A stretch of DNA of 8,493 nt from Chloroflexota bacterium (GTDB lineage: Bacteria; Chloroflexota; Anaerolineae; Anaerolineales; Anaerolineaceae). A program made the translations under genes and the position numbers. The stretch lies in contig JAKOSR010000104.1 in NCBI GenBank assembly GCA_029777225.1, positions 1 to 8,493 on the forward strand, written 5' to 3'. The notes beneath the pieces were generated by a model that saw only the letters and a program-made list of their open reading frames with translations, made no database searches and was not told the DNA's origin. Shown piece after piece: positions 1 through 6,345 of the stretch (position 1 is its first letter; every line of letters begins with the position of its first letter).

Positions 1-876
1 GCTGGCATGTACTCCGACGATGTCATGCACAAAGCCGGCGTCCGGCCTGAATTCCTGATTAAAGCCCGGCGCGGCGAATACTTCGTTTTTGACCGGGCCG
101 ATATCCAGATTGACAATGTGCTCTTCCCGGTGCCTTCAAGCAAGGGCAAGGGCATTTTGGTGACCACCACGGTCCACGGCAACACGGTTGTCGGCCCGAC
201 CGGCACGGTCATCGATGACAAGGAAGACAGCTCCACCAGCACCGAAGGCCTGCAGGAGCTGGCCGATGGCGCCAAAAAGCTTATTCCGGGCCTCAACCTG
301 AAGTATGCCATCGCCACCTTCTCCGGGTTGCGCCCAATGGGCAACGCTCCCACCAAGACGCCCGGCCTCAACTACAACGCCGATTACATCATCGAAATCC
401 CGGAAGACGTGCAGGGCTTTGTGAACCTGGGCGGTATCGAATCGCCTGGACTGACATCCGCGCCAGCCATCGCCGAGATGGTGGTCGACTTGCTGAAGGA
501 CGCGGGCGAGCCCCTGGTCGAAAAGAAGGATTGGGATCCCATTCGTCCTGCACGACCCCGCTTTAGAGACATGACCCACAAGGAACGTCAGCTGCTGTGC
601 GAGATGGACCCCCGCTTCGGCCGCGTGATTTGCCGCTGTGAGAACGTGACGGAAGGCGAAATCATTGCCGAGGTGCATGCTCCCATCCCCGCCATCACCT
701 ACGACGCGATTAAGCGGCGCACCTGGCTGGGCACCGGGCGCTGCCAGGGCGGTTTCGACATGCCAAGGGTGGTCAACATCCTGGCCCGCGAACTGGGCAT
801 TTCACCCACGGAAGTGACCAAACGGGGACACGGCTCTGAGTATTTGTACAGGCCGACCAAAGAGGTGGAGGACTAA
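1..876 (+). CDS. FAD-dependent dehydrogenase, GlpA/LhgO type with C-terminal BFD-like [2Fe-2S] domain (5' end missing)
   Basis: This is the C-terminal part of an FAD-dependent oxidoreductase of the anaerobic glycerol-3-phosphate dehydrogenase A / L-2-hydroxyglutarate oxidase group. The frame is open to base 1, so the N-terminal FAD-binding Rossmann part lies upstream. About 291 codons are seen of a protein usually near 480-500 residues. The first half is the end of the DAO fold, including the FAD-contacting stretch FVNLGGIESPGLTSAPAIA (about 419-475). The last ~85 codons are a BFD-like domain with Cys codons at 631-633, 637-639 and 742-744, and the conserved GRCQGGF motif. The fourth expected Cys, four residues after the third, is Asp (757-759), so the cluster site is incomplete. 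It is the first visible gene of an operon with the next two genes. The likely role is oxidation of glycerol-3-phosphate or a similar 2-hydroxy substrate, passing electrons to partner subunits. The family is clear, the substrate is inferred. Confidence 0.88.
   Translation, partial: AGMYSDDVMHKAGVRPEFLIKARRGEYFVFDRADIQIDNVLFPVPSSKGKGILVTTTVHGNTVVGPTGTVIDDKEDSSTSTEGLQELADGAKKLIPGLNLKYAIATFSGLRPMGNAPTKTPGLNYNADYIIEIPEDVQGFVNLGGIESPGLTSAPAIAEMVVDLLKDAGEPLVEKKDWDPIRPARPRFRDMTHKERQLLCEMDPRFGRVICRCENVTEGEIIAEVHAPIPAITYDAIKRRTWLGTGRCQGGFDMPRVVNILARELGISPTEVTKRGHGSEYLYRPTKEVED
867..871 (+). promoter_or_regulatory. Ribosome binding site of the second oxidoreductase gene
   Basis: GGAGG lies 6 bases before the ATG at 878, inside the last codons of the upstream gene. 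The stop codon (874-876) and next start are one base apart, which points to translational coupling. Confidence 0.75.
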
Positions 877-877
877 C

Positions 878-2164
878 ATGTTAGCGAAAAACATTTATGA
901 TGTTGTCGTGATTGGCAGTGGTCCGGGTGGAGTCGCGGCCGCCATCGCCGCCAAGCAAGCCGGCGCGGATGACGTGCTTGTGATTGAGCGCGATGTGGAA
1001 CCCGGTGGCATCCTGGTGCAATGCATCCACAATGGCTTCGGCCTCACCTCGCTGAAGGAAGACCTGCCGGGTCCGGGATACGCGCAGTATTACCTGGACC
1101 AGGCCAAGGCGCTGGGGGTTGAATTCCTCCTGGATACCATGGTGCTGGATGTGACCTCCCAACGCAAACTGTATCTCTCCAGCCAGGAACATGGCTACGT
1201 GGACCTGGAAGCCCGTGCTCTGGTGATGGCCATGGGTTGCCGGGAGCGCACTCGCGCTCAAATCCGCATCCCGGGCATGCGTCCGAATGGTGTATTCACA
1301 GCCGGCACAGCCCAACGCTGGGTAAATGTGGAAGGCTGGATGCCCGGCAAGAAATTCGTCATCCTGGGTTCAGGCGATATAGGCATGATTATGGCCCGCC
1401 GCCTGACCTATGAAGGCGCCAAGGTGGAACGGGTGCTCGAAATCCAGTCTTACCTTTCCGGCCTCACCCGTAACTACGTGCAATGCCTGCAGGACTACGA
1501 CATTCCCTTGCAGCTCAACTACACCATCAAGCGTATCATGGGCAAGAATCGCGTGGAAGCAATTGAAGCCGTGCAGGTGGACCAGCGCTGGAATTTCGTG
1601 CCCGGCACGGAAGAAATCATCCCCTGCGACACGCTGCTGCTTTCCGTGGGCCTTATCCCCGAAAACGAGCTTTCCCGCAAGGCCGGCGTCATCCTGGACC
1701 CGGTCACCGGAGGTCCCTTCGTGGACGAGACATTCCAGACCAATGTCCCCGGCGTTTTCGCTGCCGGCAACGTGGTGCACGTATACGACCTGGTAGACTG
1801 GGTGACTGAAGCCGGCTTTGGAGCTGGCAAGGGCGCGGCAAAATTCGCCCTGGCACAGAAGGCTGCCGAACAGCGCTACACCCCCGTCAAGGCCGGGCGC
1901 AATGTGCGCTACGTGGTTCCCCACAAATTGGACAAGCAGACGCTTGAACAGGAAGAAGTGCACCTGCAGATGCGCGTGACCAAACCCATCGAAGAGGATG
2001 TGTGGATTGAAGTCCATGGGGAGAACAACAGCATTGTCAGACGTTCCGAACGCTATGTTCGCCCTGGTGAGATGGTCACGGTGGTGCTGCGGCCGGCGCA
2101 TTACGCTGAAGTCTGCAAGGCGGGCACGTTGACCATCGATATCTATCCCAAATCGGAGGCATAA
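878..2164 (+). CDS. FAD/NAD-dependent pyridine-nucleotide-disulfide-type oxidoreductase
   Basis: A 428-residue flavoprotein of the pyridine nucleotide-disulfide oxidoreductase fold. The FAD-binding GSGPGG motif is at residues 13-18, followed by the acidic end of the first Rossmann unit (Glu37). A second dinucleotide (NAD(P)) motif, GSGDIG, is at 164-169. The third FAD motif, GVFAAGNVVHVYDLVD, is near 292-307, with Asn where the usual Asp sits. A Cys49-Ile-His-Asn-Gly-Phe-Gly motif follows the FAD motif, but there is no CxxC or CxxxxC redox pair, so it is not a classical disulfide reductase. The last ~90 residues form an extra domain beyond the oxidoreductase core. In Clostridia and Chloroflexota this gene type sits between a GlpA-like gene and a DUF1667 gene, as here. 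It probably passes electrons between the dehydrogenase flavin and NAD(H) or a quinone-linked partner. The partner is inferred. Confidence 0.9.
   Translation: MLAKNIYDVVVIGSGPGGVAAAIAAKQAGADDVLVIERDVEPGGILVQCIHNGFGLTSLKEDLPGPGYAQYYLDQAKALGVEFLLDTMVLDVTSQRKLYLSSQEHGYVDLEARALVMAMGCRERTRAQIRIPGMRPNGVFTAGTAQRWVNVEGWMPGKKFVILGSGDIGMIMARRLTYEGAKVERVLEIQSYLSGLTRNYVQCLQDYDIPLQLNYTIKRIMGKNRVEAIEAVQVDQRWNFVPGTEEIIPCDTLLLSVGLIPENELSRKAGVILDPVTGGPFVDETFQTNVPGVFAAGNVVHVYDLVDWVTEAGFGAGKGAAKFALAQKAAEQRYTPVKAGRNVRYVVPHKLDKQTLEQEEVHLQMRVTKPIEEDVWIEVHGENNSIVRRSERYVRPGEMVTVVLRPAHYAEVCKAGTLTIDIYPKSEA
2155..2159 (+). promoter_or_regulatory. Ribosome binding site of the DUF1667 gene
   Basis: GGAGG lies 7 bases before the ATG at 2167 and overlaps the end of the preceding gene, whose stop is at 2162-2164. 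Confidence 0.75.
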
Positions 2165-2166
2165 CC

Positions 2167-2535
2167 ATGGAAGAAAGAAACCTTATTTGCACCGCTTGTC
2201 CGATGGGCTGCCGCCTGGTGGTAAAGATGGAAGGTGACCAGGTGCTGCAAATCGCGGGGAACCGCTGCCGCCGGGGCGAGTCCTTCGGTCGGCAGGAAGC
2301 CATCGCGCCGCAACGCATGGTGGCCAGTACGGTCCGCGTGTTGAACGGCTTTCACCCACTGTTGCCGGTTTATACCAAGGGCACCGTGCCCAAGAAGAAA
2401 ATCGCCGAAGTACTGGCCGAGATTCGCAAGGTCCAAATCGCCGCGCCAGTGGCAAACAAGACGGTGATCATCAAAAACATCCTTGGCACGGGCGTGGATG
2501 TGGTCGCCAGCCGGGATATGCCGGCCAAAGCCTAA
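2167..2535 (+). CDS. DUF1667 family small iron-sulfur protein
   Basis: A 122-residue protein matching the DUF1667 family by its N-terminal cysteine pattern: Cys8, Cys11, Cys15 (CTACPMGC) and Cys34 (GNRCRRG). This pattern resembles the [4Fe-4S] site at the start of molybdopterin oxidoreductases, so cluster binding is likely. No flavin or nucleotide motif is present. It follows the second oxidoreductase by two bases with its own strong ribosome binding site and ends the operon just before a terminator. In related genomes it accompanies the same two flavoproteins, so it is probably an electron-transfer subunit of that complex. The length is typical of the family. The exact role is not established from sequence. 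Confidence 0.88.
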   Translation: MEERNLICTACPMGCRLVVKMEGDQVLQIAGNRCRRGESFGRQEAIAPQRMVASTVRVLNGFHPLLPVYTKGTVPKKKIAEVLAEIRKVQIAAPVANKTVIIKNILGTGVDVVASRDMPAKA

Positions 2536-2554
2536 ACCCATAACTATTTCAAAG

Positions 2555-2581
2555 AAAAGCCGCGCGTCAGCGCGGCTTTTT
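2555..2581. terminator. Bidirectional intrinsic terminator between the oxidoreductase operon and deoC
   Basis: A perfect 11-bp inverted repeat, AAAAGCCGCGC (2555-2565) and GCGCGGCTTTT (2570-2580), flanks a 4-base GTCA loop and ends in five T on the plus strand. On the minus strand the stem also ends in a T-rich stretch, so it can stop both the plus-strand operon and the convergent deoC transcript, whose stop codon is at 2605. Confidence 0.92.
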
Positions 2582-2604
2582 GTGTCTCTTGGGGTGGGGG
2601 AAGC

Positions 2605-3423
2605 TTACAGGTTTGTCCCGGCCAGGTCGGCCGTTTCCTCTTCCACGATTTGCACGCCTGCGCTGGTGCCGATGCGCGTGGCTCCCGCGGCCACCATCTT
2701 CTTCGCGTCGGCGTAATTGCGGATGCCGCCGGCCGCCTTTACGCCGATGCTCTCGCCGACCACGGCGCGCATCAGGGCCACGTCTTCAACCGTCGCCCCG
2801 GGGCCGGAGAAGCCCGTGGACGTCTTGACGAAGTCGATGCCAGCCTGGCGGGCAAGCAGGCAGGCGGAGATTTTCTCCTGCTCAGTGAGCAGGCAGGTTT
2901 CAATTATCACTTTGACTAAAACATCGTGCTTGTGCGCAGCCCGGACGACCTCGCGCATGTCATTGGCAACGTTGGCAAAGTTGCCTTTCTTAAGCTCGCC
3001 AATATTGATGACCATATCCAATTCATCCGCGCCCAGCTTAATCAGGGATTTGGCCTCAAAGACCTTGATTTCCGTGGTGGTGGCCCCCAGTGGGAAGCCA
3101 ACCACGGTTGCCACCTTCACCTCCGAGCCGGAAAGCAGGTTGACGCACAGTGGCACCCAATAGGGGTTGACGCAAACGGCGAAGAAATGTTTTTCGAGCG
3201 CGTCCTGGCACAGCCTGGTCACCTGGTCGGCGGTGGCATCCGGTTTTAAAAGCGTGGAATCGATCAGGCTGGCAATGGAGCGCCCGTTGACGGGCTCGGG
3301 TTCAATGGCGTCCGTGCTCACCTGGATAACGCGGCCTTTGCGGTCAAAATAGGTGGTGACGCGTAAGTCCCGGTAGGTGCTGGAACGGGAATATTCGCGG
3401 GGAGTTTGATTTGATTGGGACAT
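2605..3423 (-). CDS. deoC: Deoxyribose-phosphate aldolase
   Basis: DeoC cleaves 2-deoxy-D-ribose 5-phosphate to glyceraldehyde 3-phosphate and acetaldehyde in cytoplasmic deoxynucleoside breakdown. The class I aldolase signature is complete: ADELDMVIN with Asp136, the Schiff-base lysine Lys200 in DFVKTSTGF, a second catalytic Lys229 in GVKAAGGIR, and the phosphate-binding GTSAG near 252-256. I chose the ATG at 3423 (272 residues) because an AAGGAG sits 7 bases before it. The GTG at 3429 would be only one base from that ribosome binding site. Typical DeoC proteins are about 220 residues and begin near the IDSTLLKPDAT motif, here at ~54-64, so about 48 polar N-terminal residues are extra. The gene lies 154 bases downstream of a GntR-type regulator on the same strand, which probably controls it. 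Confidence 0.95.
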   Translation of the reverse strand: MSQSNQTPREYSRSSTYRDLRVTTYFDRKGRVIQVSTDAIEPEPVNGRSIASLIDSTLLKPDATADQVTRLCQDALEKHFFAVCVNPYWVPLCVNLLSGSEVKVATVVGFPLGATTTEIKVFEAKSLIKLGADELDMVINIGELKKGNFANVANDMREVVRAAHKHDVLVKVIIETCLLTEQEKISACLLARQAGIDFVKTSTGFSGPGATVEDVALMRAVVGESIGVKAAGGIRNYADAKKMVAAGATRIGTSAGVQIVEEETADLAGTNL

Positions 3424-3430
3424 GAACACA

Positions 3431-3436
3431 CTCCTT
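3431..3436 (-). promoter_or_regulatory. Ribosome binding site deciding the deoC start
   Basis: On the minus strand AAGGAG lies 7 bases before the ATG at 3421-3423 and only one base before the in-frame GTG at 3427-3429. Spacing favours the ATG. Confidence 0.75.
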
Positions 3437-3451
3437 GAGAGGTTGTTTGGT

Positions 3452-3476
3452 TGTTATACTTGCCACGGGTATAACA
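3452..3476. promoter_or_regulatory. Palindromic candidate operator upstream of deoC
   Basis: TGTTATAC (3452-3459) and GTATAACA (3469-3476) form a perfect 8-bp-arm inverted repeat with a 9-base spacer. It lies 28 bases before the deoC ATG and contains a TATAAC that could itself be a -10 element on the minus strand. The neighbouring gene encodes a dimeric GntR-type DNA-binding protein, so the site is a natural operator candidate. Binding is inferred. Confidence 0.55.
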
Positions 3477-3494
3477 CGCCGTAGTCTATCTCAT

Positions 3495-3524
3495 ATTCTA
3501 CCTGAAACGAAGCCGCAAGCACAA
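3495..3524 (-). promoter_or_regulatory. Candidate deoC promoter
   Basis: Reading the minus strand, TTGTGC (3524-3519), an 18-base spacer and TAGAAT (3500-3495) resemble a sigma-70 type promoter with a good -10 and a weak -35. Transcription would start near 3488 and run through the palindrome before the deoC start, a fitting layout for repression. Confidence 0.35.
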
Positions 3525-3542
3525 CCCAAGCCCAGTTGGGTT
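3523..3542. repeat. Short inverted repeat between the GntR gene and deoC
   Basis: AACCCAA (3523-3529) and TTGGGTT (3536-3542) form a 7-bp stem with a 6-base loop. It lies 35 bases after the regulator stop codon but has no T tract on the minus strand, so it is not a convincing intrinsic terminator. It overlaps the candidate -35 of deoC. Confidence 0.35.
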
Positions 3543-3577
3543 TAAGATTTCTATCAGTTTTGGTGGCAAAAGGAAAA

Positions 3578-4378
3578 TTAGACGGTCACCCGTCGTCCAG
3601 CCTGGTCCAGCACGGTGGTGCGCAGCTGCTCAAAATGGACGAAATTCGCGGTCACCTGGGTGGTGTCTCCGGGCATGTAAAAAATGGAGTACTCAGCCGT
3701 TTTCTCATCCTTGCTGAAATTGACCGTGCTCACGCGCAGCATGGGCGCGCCAGGTTTCACATTCAGCAACTTTGCCTGGCGCTTGGGCGCCGGGATGGCT
3801 TCAAAGCGCGAGTGGCCGTGGTCAAGGATCACGCCGCATAAAACGCGGATGGCATGATAAAGCGACCTGGTGTTTTCCGCTTCCAAAATGGGGGCACCGA
3901 GCGGAAACGGGAGGTAAGAAATCCGAACCATCACCGGCTGGTTATTAGCCCGGCGCAGCCGTTCCACCTGAACAACCACGTCACCCTCTTTCACCACGCC
4001 CATGGCTTGGGAAATTTGGGCCGTGGCTACCACGAGTTGTTTGCTGAGGGTCAGGTTTTCGATACTTTCGGGAGGGAATTCCTCATCTTCTGAGAATGCT
4101 GGCTTGAAATGCGAGAGGGCGATGTTGATCTTGTGGTCGGTGATGAAGCTGCCTTTGCCCTTGCGCTTGGTAACCAGGCCCTCATTTTCCAACTTCATGA
4201 GCGCCTGGCGGACTACCGTCCGGCTCACCCGGAACATGGCGCATAGCTCTGCTTCGCTCGGGAGTTGGTTACCTGGCTGCAATTCCCCCGAATCCAGTTT
4301 CCTTCTCAAGGCATCAATGACCTGGACATAATAAGCAGTATTGCTGGTTACATCCACCGGCTCAAATTGAATCGCCAT
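3578..4378 (-). CDS. GntR family transcriptional regulator, HutC subfamily (UTRA domain)
   Basis: A 266-residue regulator. Residues ~15-80 are a GntR winged helix-turn-helix, recognisable by GELQPGNQLPSEAEL, the recognition helix region VSRTVVRQALMKLENEGLV and the wing KRKGKGSFI. Residues ~95-255 match the UTRA ligand-binding domain of the HutC group, which usually senses a small metabolite. The length fits the family (about 240-270). The start ATG at 4376-4378 follows a purine-rich GAGAGGGG on the minus strand, set very close. It is transcribed toward deoC and divergently from mvaD. The most likely target is deoC, through the palindrome before that gene, with a deoxyribose or other sugar phosphate as a plausible effector. 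Both effector and target are inference. Confidence 0.92.
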   Translation of the reverse strand: MAIQFEPVDVTSNTAYYVQVIDALRRKLDSGELQPGNQLPSEAELCAMFRVSRTVVRQALMKLENEGLVTKRKGKGSFITDHKINIALSHFKPAFSEDEEFPPESIENLTLSKQLVVATAQISQAMGVVKEGDVVVQVERLRRANNQPVMVRISYLPFPLGAPILEAENTRSLYHAIRVLCGVILDHGHSRFEAIPAPKRQAKLLNVKPGAPMLRVSTVNFSKDEKTAEYSIFYMPGDTTQVTANFVHFEQLRTTVLDQAGRRVTV

Positions 4379-4452
4379 ACCCCTCTCAATCGAACAATAA
4401 TAAACTTAGCTGGTAATATTTCAGGAGTAAGTATAATTTATCCCTCACTTAA

Positions 4453-4626
4453 ATGCAAACCTCTCCACAAAAAAACGACATATTTGGTCCGGAATACCCA
4501 AGCTGGCTGCCACGCTGGCCTTTTAGCAAGAAATTTACCGGGCAATTGGTAAAAACCAGGGGAAAATGCTCCAAAAGTTGGGATTGTGGACGCGCGAACG
4601 CGGGATTGATGATGATACACTTGTGA
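4453..4626 (+). CDS. Possible small ORF of 57 residues before mvaD
   Basis: An ATG at 4453 opens a 57-codon frame ending in TGA at 4624-4626, 29 bases before the mvaD ATG. It starts only 15 bases after a perfect TATAAT, so a transcript from there would be nearly leaderless. There is no Shine-Dalgarno sequence. The product would be polar and Trp/Lys-rich with two Cys, and matches nothing I recognise. It may be chance. Confidence 0.15.
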   Translation: MQTSPQKNDIFGPEYPSWLPRWPFSKKFTGQLVKTRGKCSKSWDCGRANAGLMMIHL

Positions 4627-4633
4627 TGTCACA
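4622..4633. promoter_or_regulatory. Short palindrome TGTGA-N2-TCACA before mvaD
   Basis: Perfect 5-bp arms around a 2-base centre lie 22 bases before the mvaD ATG. The half sites look like CRP/FNR half sites, but the spacer is 2 bases where 6 is usual for CRP (4 for FNR). A regulatory role is only a possibility. Confidence 0.2.
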
Positions 4634-4655
4634 GTAAAGAAAGGCCCGGGAAACG

Positions 4656-5645
4656 ATGAACGCGCGTCAAGCCACCGCCACTGCCCATCCAAACATCGCT
4701 TTTATCAAATATTGGGGCAACCGCGACAGCCGCCTAAGGCTACCGCTGACCGGGTCGTTCTCCATGAACCTTGCCGCGCTCGAAACATGTACCAGCGTAT
4801 GCTTTGATGAAGACCTGGTGGCCGATTGTTTTGACCTAAATGGGGTGGAGCAGGGCGGCGAGAGCCTCACGCGGGTTTCAAGGTTCCTGGACCAGGTACG
4901 CGCGCTGGCTGGCCAATCTGTTTACGCGCGGGTAAGCAGCGCCAACACCTTCCCTTCCGGCGCGGGGATTGCCTCTTCGGCGTCTGCTTTTGCCGCGCTG
5001 GCCCTGGCCTCCGCCAAGGCCATTGGTTTGGCTCTGCCAGAAAAGGACCTCTCGCGGCTGGCCAGGCTGGGGTCAGGTTCGGCCTGCCGGTCTGTTCCGA
5101 CCGGCTTCGTGGAATGGTTGCCGGGGGAGGAAGACGCGGGTTCGTACGCCGTGACCATCGCGCCACCGGAGCATTGGGACCTGGTGGATATGATTGTCGT
5201 GGTGGATCCGCGGGAAAAGCCAGTCGGGTCCACGGCTGGCCATAGCCTGGCGCAGACCTCACCGTTGAACAGCTTGCGCGTAGCCGGTGTGCCGGCACGC
5301 CTTGAGAGTTGCCGACAGGCGGTGTTGGCCCGCGATTTCAGCCTGCTGGCGGAGGTCGTGGAGCTTGATTCAAACTGGATGCATGCGGTCATGCGCACGA
5401 GCAATCCTCCGCTGGTGTATTGGTCCGTGGATACCGAGGTGGTTCTGTGGCATGTGCAAGCCTGGCGGGCGCAGGGGCATGCCCTTTGCGCGAGTGTGGA
5501 CGCCGGCCCAAACGTGCACGTGATTGCCCTGGCGGAAGAGCAGGCTTGGGCGGAAGAAAGATTGCGCACGTTGCCCGGGGTCCAGCGCGTCATGGTCTCA
5601 CAACCGGGCGAAGGCGCGCGGCTGGTTGAGCAGGAAGTAAAATAG
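4656..5645 (+). CDS. mvaD: Mevalonate-phosphate decarboxylase (diphosphomevalonate or phosphomevalonate decarboxylase)
   Basis: A 329-residue cytoplasmic GHMP-superfamily enzyme that performs the ATP-dependent decarboxylation of the mevalonate route to isopentenyl units. The N-terminus has AHPNIAFIKYWGNRD (Lys18, Asn22, Arg23, Asp24). The ATP-phosphate loop is PSGAGIASSASAFAAL (~100-115). GSGSACRSVPTGFVEW follows, with Arg145, and the catalytic base is Asp282 in SVDAGPNVHV. The length is normal for the family. At position 22 the classical enzymes have Lys (WGKRD). Some Chloroflexota decarboxylases, such as the one studied in Roseiflexus, act on the monophosphate and feed isopentenyl phosphate kinase, so the substrate is not settled. 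The ATG follows only a weak purine-rich stretch (AAGAAAGG, 11 bases away). The gene stands alone here, without other mevalonate genes. Confidence 0.92.
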   Translation: MNARQATATAHPNIAFIKYWGNRDSRLRLPLTGSFSMNLAALETCTSVCFDEDLVADCFDLNGVEQGGESLTRVSRFLDQVRALAGQSVYARVSSANTFPSGAGIASSASAFAALALASAKAIGLALPEKDLSRLARLGSGSACRSVPTGFVEWLPGEEDAGSYAVTIAPPEHWDLVDMIVVVDPREKPVGSTAGHSLAQTSPLNSLRVAGVPARLESCRQAVLARDFSLLAEVVELDSNWMHAVMRTSNPPLVYWSVDTEVVLWHVQAWRAQGHALCASVDAGPNVHVIALAEEQAWAEERLRTLPGVQRVMVSQPGEGARLVEQEVK

Positions 5646-5715
5646 GTCCAGGCAGGGGGCGTTTTTTTTTCGCAACAGACCCAGGCAGCCACGCCGCGAC
5701 GGGGCACCAGTGCCG
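5646..5715. other. Convergent gap after mvaD with a T9 run
   Basis: These 70 bases separate the ends of mvaD and the minus-strand membrane-protein gene. There are nine T at 5662-5670 without a matching GC stem before them, and a small GGCAC-CA-GTGCC hairpin at 5703-5714 without a T tract after it. No confident terminator is seen. Confidence 0.4.
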
Positions 5716-6345
5716 TCAAGCTTCATGATTGGGCTTGAAAACGGCCTGTAAAGCTTCCAGGCGCTCCGGGATGGCCTCGATGGCGCGGGTGAGGTCATTC
5801 ATGCTGCGGGTGTGGGTTTCCATGATACCGTGGAATATGTGCAGGTCCAGGATGAAGTCAGAACTGCGGGTGGTCTTGTCAACGCCGCCGTTGAATGTGA
5901 CGCGCACGTGATAGATGAGCGGCATTTCCTTGGAATGCAAGCGGCTGTCGATGTTATCAATGGCCACGCGCATTTCGTAGTTGGGCGGAAAGCTGGGGAT
6001 GGCCTGGTGCAACACCGCCAAATCGGAAAGGTCGTAATCATCCAGGGAGGAGCGCAAGGGCGGATCAAAATGGATGGATACATTCTCCGCCATGGTTTTC
6101 CCGGTGTTCTTAATCACAAGGTCGAATAGCGCGGCATCATTCAGGCTGTCGAAGTACACCACCATGTAGGGGGCTAGCTCCTCGTCCCGGCTGGCGTGCA
6201 TTTCCTGGACGGAACGCTCGGTTGCCTTGGCGGAAATCAGGGTGGCTTTGGCCGTTTCCGCGGTCTTGACCACGTAGACAATCACCGCGATTAGGCTGGC
6301 AACCTGGACAAACAATAAAATGGTCTCACGCAGGGTTTGGTCCAT
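5716..6345 (-). CDS. Uncharacterised protein with one N-terminal membrane span
   Basis: A 209-residue protein of unknown function. Residues ~9-26 (ILLFVQVASLIAVIVYVV) form one transmembrane helix. Residues 27-55 are a charged, likely helical stalk. About 56-175 look like a beta-rich domain that begins APYMVVYFDS and contains LFDLVIKNTGKTMAENVSIHF, a layout seen in many bacterial hypothetical proteins with an N-terminal anchor. The C-terminus (~180-209) is again helical. More positive charges follow the helix than precede it, which favours the soluble part in the cytoplasm, though weakly. I chose the ATG at 6343-6345 because GGAGG lies four bases before it. An upstream in-frame ATG at 6375 lacks such a site. 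It lies 167 bases downstream of the lipoprotein gene on the same strand. No enzyme motif is visible. Confidence 0.8.
   Translation of the reverse strand: MDQTLRETILLFVQVASLIAVIVYVVKTAETAKATLISAKATERSVQEMHASRDEELAPYMVVYFDSLNDAALFDLVIKNTGKTMAENVSIHFDPPLRSSLDDYDLSDLAVLHQAIPSFPPNYEMRVAIDNIDSRLHSKEMPLIYHVRVTFNGGVDKTTRSSDFILDLHIFHGIMETHTRSMNDLTRAIEAIPERLEALQAVFKPNHEA

Larger units (their letters stand above)
4379..4655. other. Divergent intergenic region between the GntR regulator and mvaD
   Basis: These 277 AT-richer bases must hold the promoters of both divergent genes. On the plus strand a perfect TATAAT is at 4432-4437 but without a recognisable -35. A loose inverted repeat, TAAACTTA (4401-4408) against TAAGTATA (4428-4435, 7 of 8 paired), lies close to the regulator start. 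A small open frame (4453-4626) crosses the middle. No copy of the deoC palindrome is present. Confidence 0.5.

Noticed and set aside
136..678. Long minus-strand open frame opposite the GlpA-like gene
   Set aside because: It lies wholly inside a clearly recognised plus-strand gene. Its His/Gly/Val-rich composition is typical of the antisense of GC-rich coding DNA.
1370..2101. 243-codon minus-strand open frame opposite the second oxidoreductase
   Set aside because: It is a shadow of a confident flavoprotein gene, with no recognisable domain or ribosome binding site.
4591..4602. CGCG-CGAA-CGCG hairpin before mvaD
   Set aside because: A 4-bp stem is too short to support a regulatory or terminator call.
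4438..4692. 84-codon minus-strand frame across the mvaD start
   Set aside because: It overlaps the mvaD start and promoter region, has no ribosome binding site and is Trp/Pro-rich, as expected for a chance frame.
5662..5670. T9 run after mvaD as an intrinsic terminator
   Set aside because: No complementary GC-rich arms precede it, so a stem cannot be drawn.
4922..5719. 265-codon minus-strand open frame opposite mvaD
   Set aside because: mvaD has complete family motifs through this stretch. The antisense frame has no family resemblance.
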